Below are positions 51,765-52,712 of a stretch of 52,712 nucleotides of DNA, piece by piece. The notes under the pieces were generated by a model that saw nothing but the letters and a program-made list of their open reading frames with translations, was not told where the DNA came from and did no database searches. The DNA is from Bacillota bacterium (lineage in GTDB: Bacteria > Bacillota > Clostridia > DSM-8532). The position numbers and the translations under genes were made by a program. Location: positions 1-52,712 of the forward strand of contig JAEXRM010000114.1 of NCBI GenBank assembly GCA_023440865.1, in the 5' to 3' direction. The number at the start of each line of letters is the position of its first letter. Positions within the stretch are counted from its first letter, which is position 1.

Positions 51765-51980
51765 GTTTCTTCAGGGACGGGTGAAATTCCCTACCGGCGG
51801 TAAGCAGTCATGCAAGCCCGCGAGCGCCTCCCGGCGCAGATCCGGTGCAATTCCGGGGCCGACAGTACAGTCTGGATGGAAGAAGAAATCGTATGCGCCG
51901 CGAGGCGTTTCTCCAGCGGGAAGCCGCGCGGAGGGCGAAGTCGGTTCCCACACCCTGAAGATACGTCTTCAGGGTGTTTT
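51765..51980 (+). promoter_or_regulatory. FMN riboswitch (RFN element) with terminator
   Basis: The aptamer (51765-51889) shows the RFN signatures AGGGACGGGTGAAATTCCC, ACCGGCGGTAAG, AAGCCCGCGAGCG, GATCCGGTGCAATTCCG and GGGGCCGACAGT, with P1 formed by GTTTCTTC and GAAGAAAT. The terminator follows at 51949-51980 (CACCCTGAAGA/TCTTCAGGGTG, then TTTT). TCTTCAGGG occurs both in the 5' side of the aptamer and in the 3' arm of the terminator. The CCCTGAAGA arm can therefore pair with either, giving an antiterminator without FMN and termination with FMN. Confidence 0.97.
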
Positions 51981-52081
51981 GCGTCCGTGGATCATTCACC
52001 GCAACCATGCGGCGGATCGACCCGAAGCCAAGCGGATGCACAGCGGTCGTGCGGCATGCGCACGCCCGGGGAGGAGACAAC

Positions 52082-52675
52082 ATGCGCAAGATTGAAACCC
52101 GCACCATCGCCGGCATCGGTATCCTGTCCGCCCTCTCGTTCGGGCTGATGCTGATCGAGACGATCATCCCGTTCACGCCCGGCTTCCTCAAGCTCGACAT
52201 CAGCGAACTGCCGGTACTGCTGGGTACGTTTGCATACGGACCCGTGGCGGGTGTCGCGATCGAGCTGGTGAAGAACCTGCTGCATTTCGTCCTGAAAACC
52301 TCGACCGGCGGTGTCGGCGAGCTGGCGAACTTCATCATCGGCACCGCCCTCCTGGTGCCCGCCGGGCTGATTTATGCCCGCAGGAAGGACAAGACGCATG
52401 CCCTGCTCGGCCTGCTCGCCGGCACGCTCACCATGACCGCGGTGGGCGCCGCGGTCAACTACTGGTTCCTGATTCCCGTTTATGTGACAGTCATGGGTTT
52501 CCCGCTTGAAGCCATCATCGGCATGGGCACGGCGGCGCTCCCGGCAATCGACAGCCTTGGGACGCTCATCCTGTACGGCATCGTGCCATTCAACCTCTTC
52601 AAGGGGATAGTCGTGTCCGTGCTGACGCTGCTCATCTACAAGCGTGTCTCTCCCCTGCTGCACAAGCGCGGTTGA
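52082..52675 (+). CDS. ribU: Riboflavin ECF transporter S component
   Basis: This 197-aa membrane protein with about six helices binds riboflavin and works with a shared EcfAA'T module encoded elsewhere. RTIAGIGILSALSFGLMLIE opens the protein. The family-typical FLKLDISELPVLLGTFAYGP, then GVAIELVKNLLHFVL and GELANFIIGTALLVP, identify RibU. GGAGGAGAC precedes the ATG. Its FMN riboswitch shuts it off when flavin is plentiful. Confidence 0.96.
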   Translation: MRKIETRTIAGIGILSALSFGLMLIETIIPFTPGFLKLDISELPVLLGTFAYGPVAGVAIELVKNLLHFVLKTSTGGVGELANFIIGTALLVPAGLIYARRKDKTHALLGLLAGTLTMTAVGAAVNYWFLIPVYVTVMGFPLEAIIGMGTAALPAIDSLGTLILYGIVPFNLFKGIVVSVLTLLIYKRVSPLLHKRG

Positions 52676-52712
52676 ACACGGCGTGCGCGTGCCGCCCCCT
52701 GCCGGTGCGGGA
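52676..52712. other. Window end after ribU
   Basis: GC-rich 37 bp with no recognisable feature; any ribU terminator would be outside. Confidence 0.4.

Overview
The window reads as a chromosome segment of a GC-rich (roughly 60-65 % by eye), probably anaerobic or microaerotolerant member of the Bacillota, most like a high-GC Clostridia-type gut bacterium. The evidence is a Thr T-box leader, an FMN riboswitch before an ECF-type ribU, CtsR operators before hsp20, zinc-type adenylate kinase, PPi-linked PPDK, NfnAB, rubrerythrin and many AraC regulators beside glycosidases. The genus cannot be fixed from sequence alone. Nearly all genes have clear AGGAGG-type ribosome sites, and several starts below are placed by them. 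No tRNA, rRNA, CRISPR array or insertion sequence was found.

Region 1 (1-8520, all minus strand) is the most unusual part. A near-consensus promoter at 8491-8519 transcribes an unrecognised structured leader ending in an intrinsic terminator, then a DUF2294/MpsC-like protein. A second copy of the same leader element (50-nt core, 43/50 identical, same length) with its own terminator precedes a gene for an unknown 151-aa protein and a 625-aa PEPCK/HPr-kinase-like P-loop protein (probably DUF4914). These are followed by purK, purE, adk and ppdK. The two leader copies covary at a stem that would compete with the terminator, as in a riboswitch. The ligand is unknown.

Region 2 (8.8-20 kb) holds a GH31 alpha-glycosidase, a GH78 alpha-L-rhamnosidase, an AT-richer orphan AAA/DUF4143 ATPase, an AraC regulator with a 9-residue repeat linker, thrS under a T-box, and a long-chain acyl-CoA synthetase.

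Region 3 (20-27 kb) has AraC regulators paired with uroporphyrinogen-decarboxylase-like (URO-D/MtaA fold) proteins, followed by ribA carrying a degenerate RibB domain. A fourth URO-D/AraC pair lies at 38.5-40.8 kb. Only that fourth copy keeps the H-x-C...C zinc motif.

Region 4 (27-34.5 kb) holds rubrerythrin, a GH2 beta-mannosidase, a LOTUS/DUF3825 protein, another AraC regulator and a two-gene chromate-type transporter. Region 5 (34.6-38.5 kb) is a class I ribonucleotide reductase (nrdA-nrdB) with two NrdR-like boxes spaced 42 bp at its promoter.

Region 6 (40.9-52.7 kb) holds a LysE exporter, a GGDEF protein, nfnA-nfnB, CtsR-controlled hsp20, a CHASE4-like/HAMP/GGDEF/HD-GYP protein, gap with a divergent LysR regulator, a small membrane protein, and an FMN riboswitch with ribU. 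Functionally the window joins the PEP/pyruvate and PPi/AMP node, plant-glycan hydrolysis and redox/nucleotide supply.
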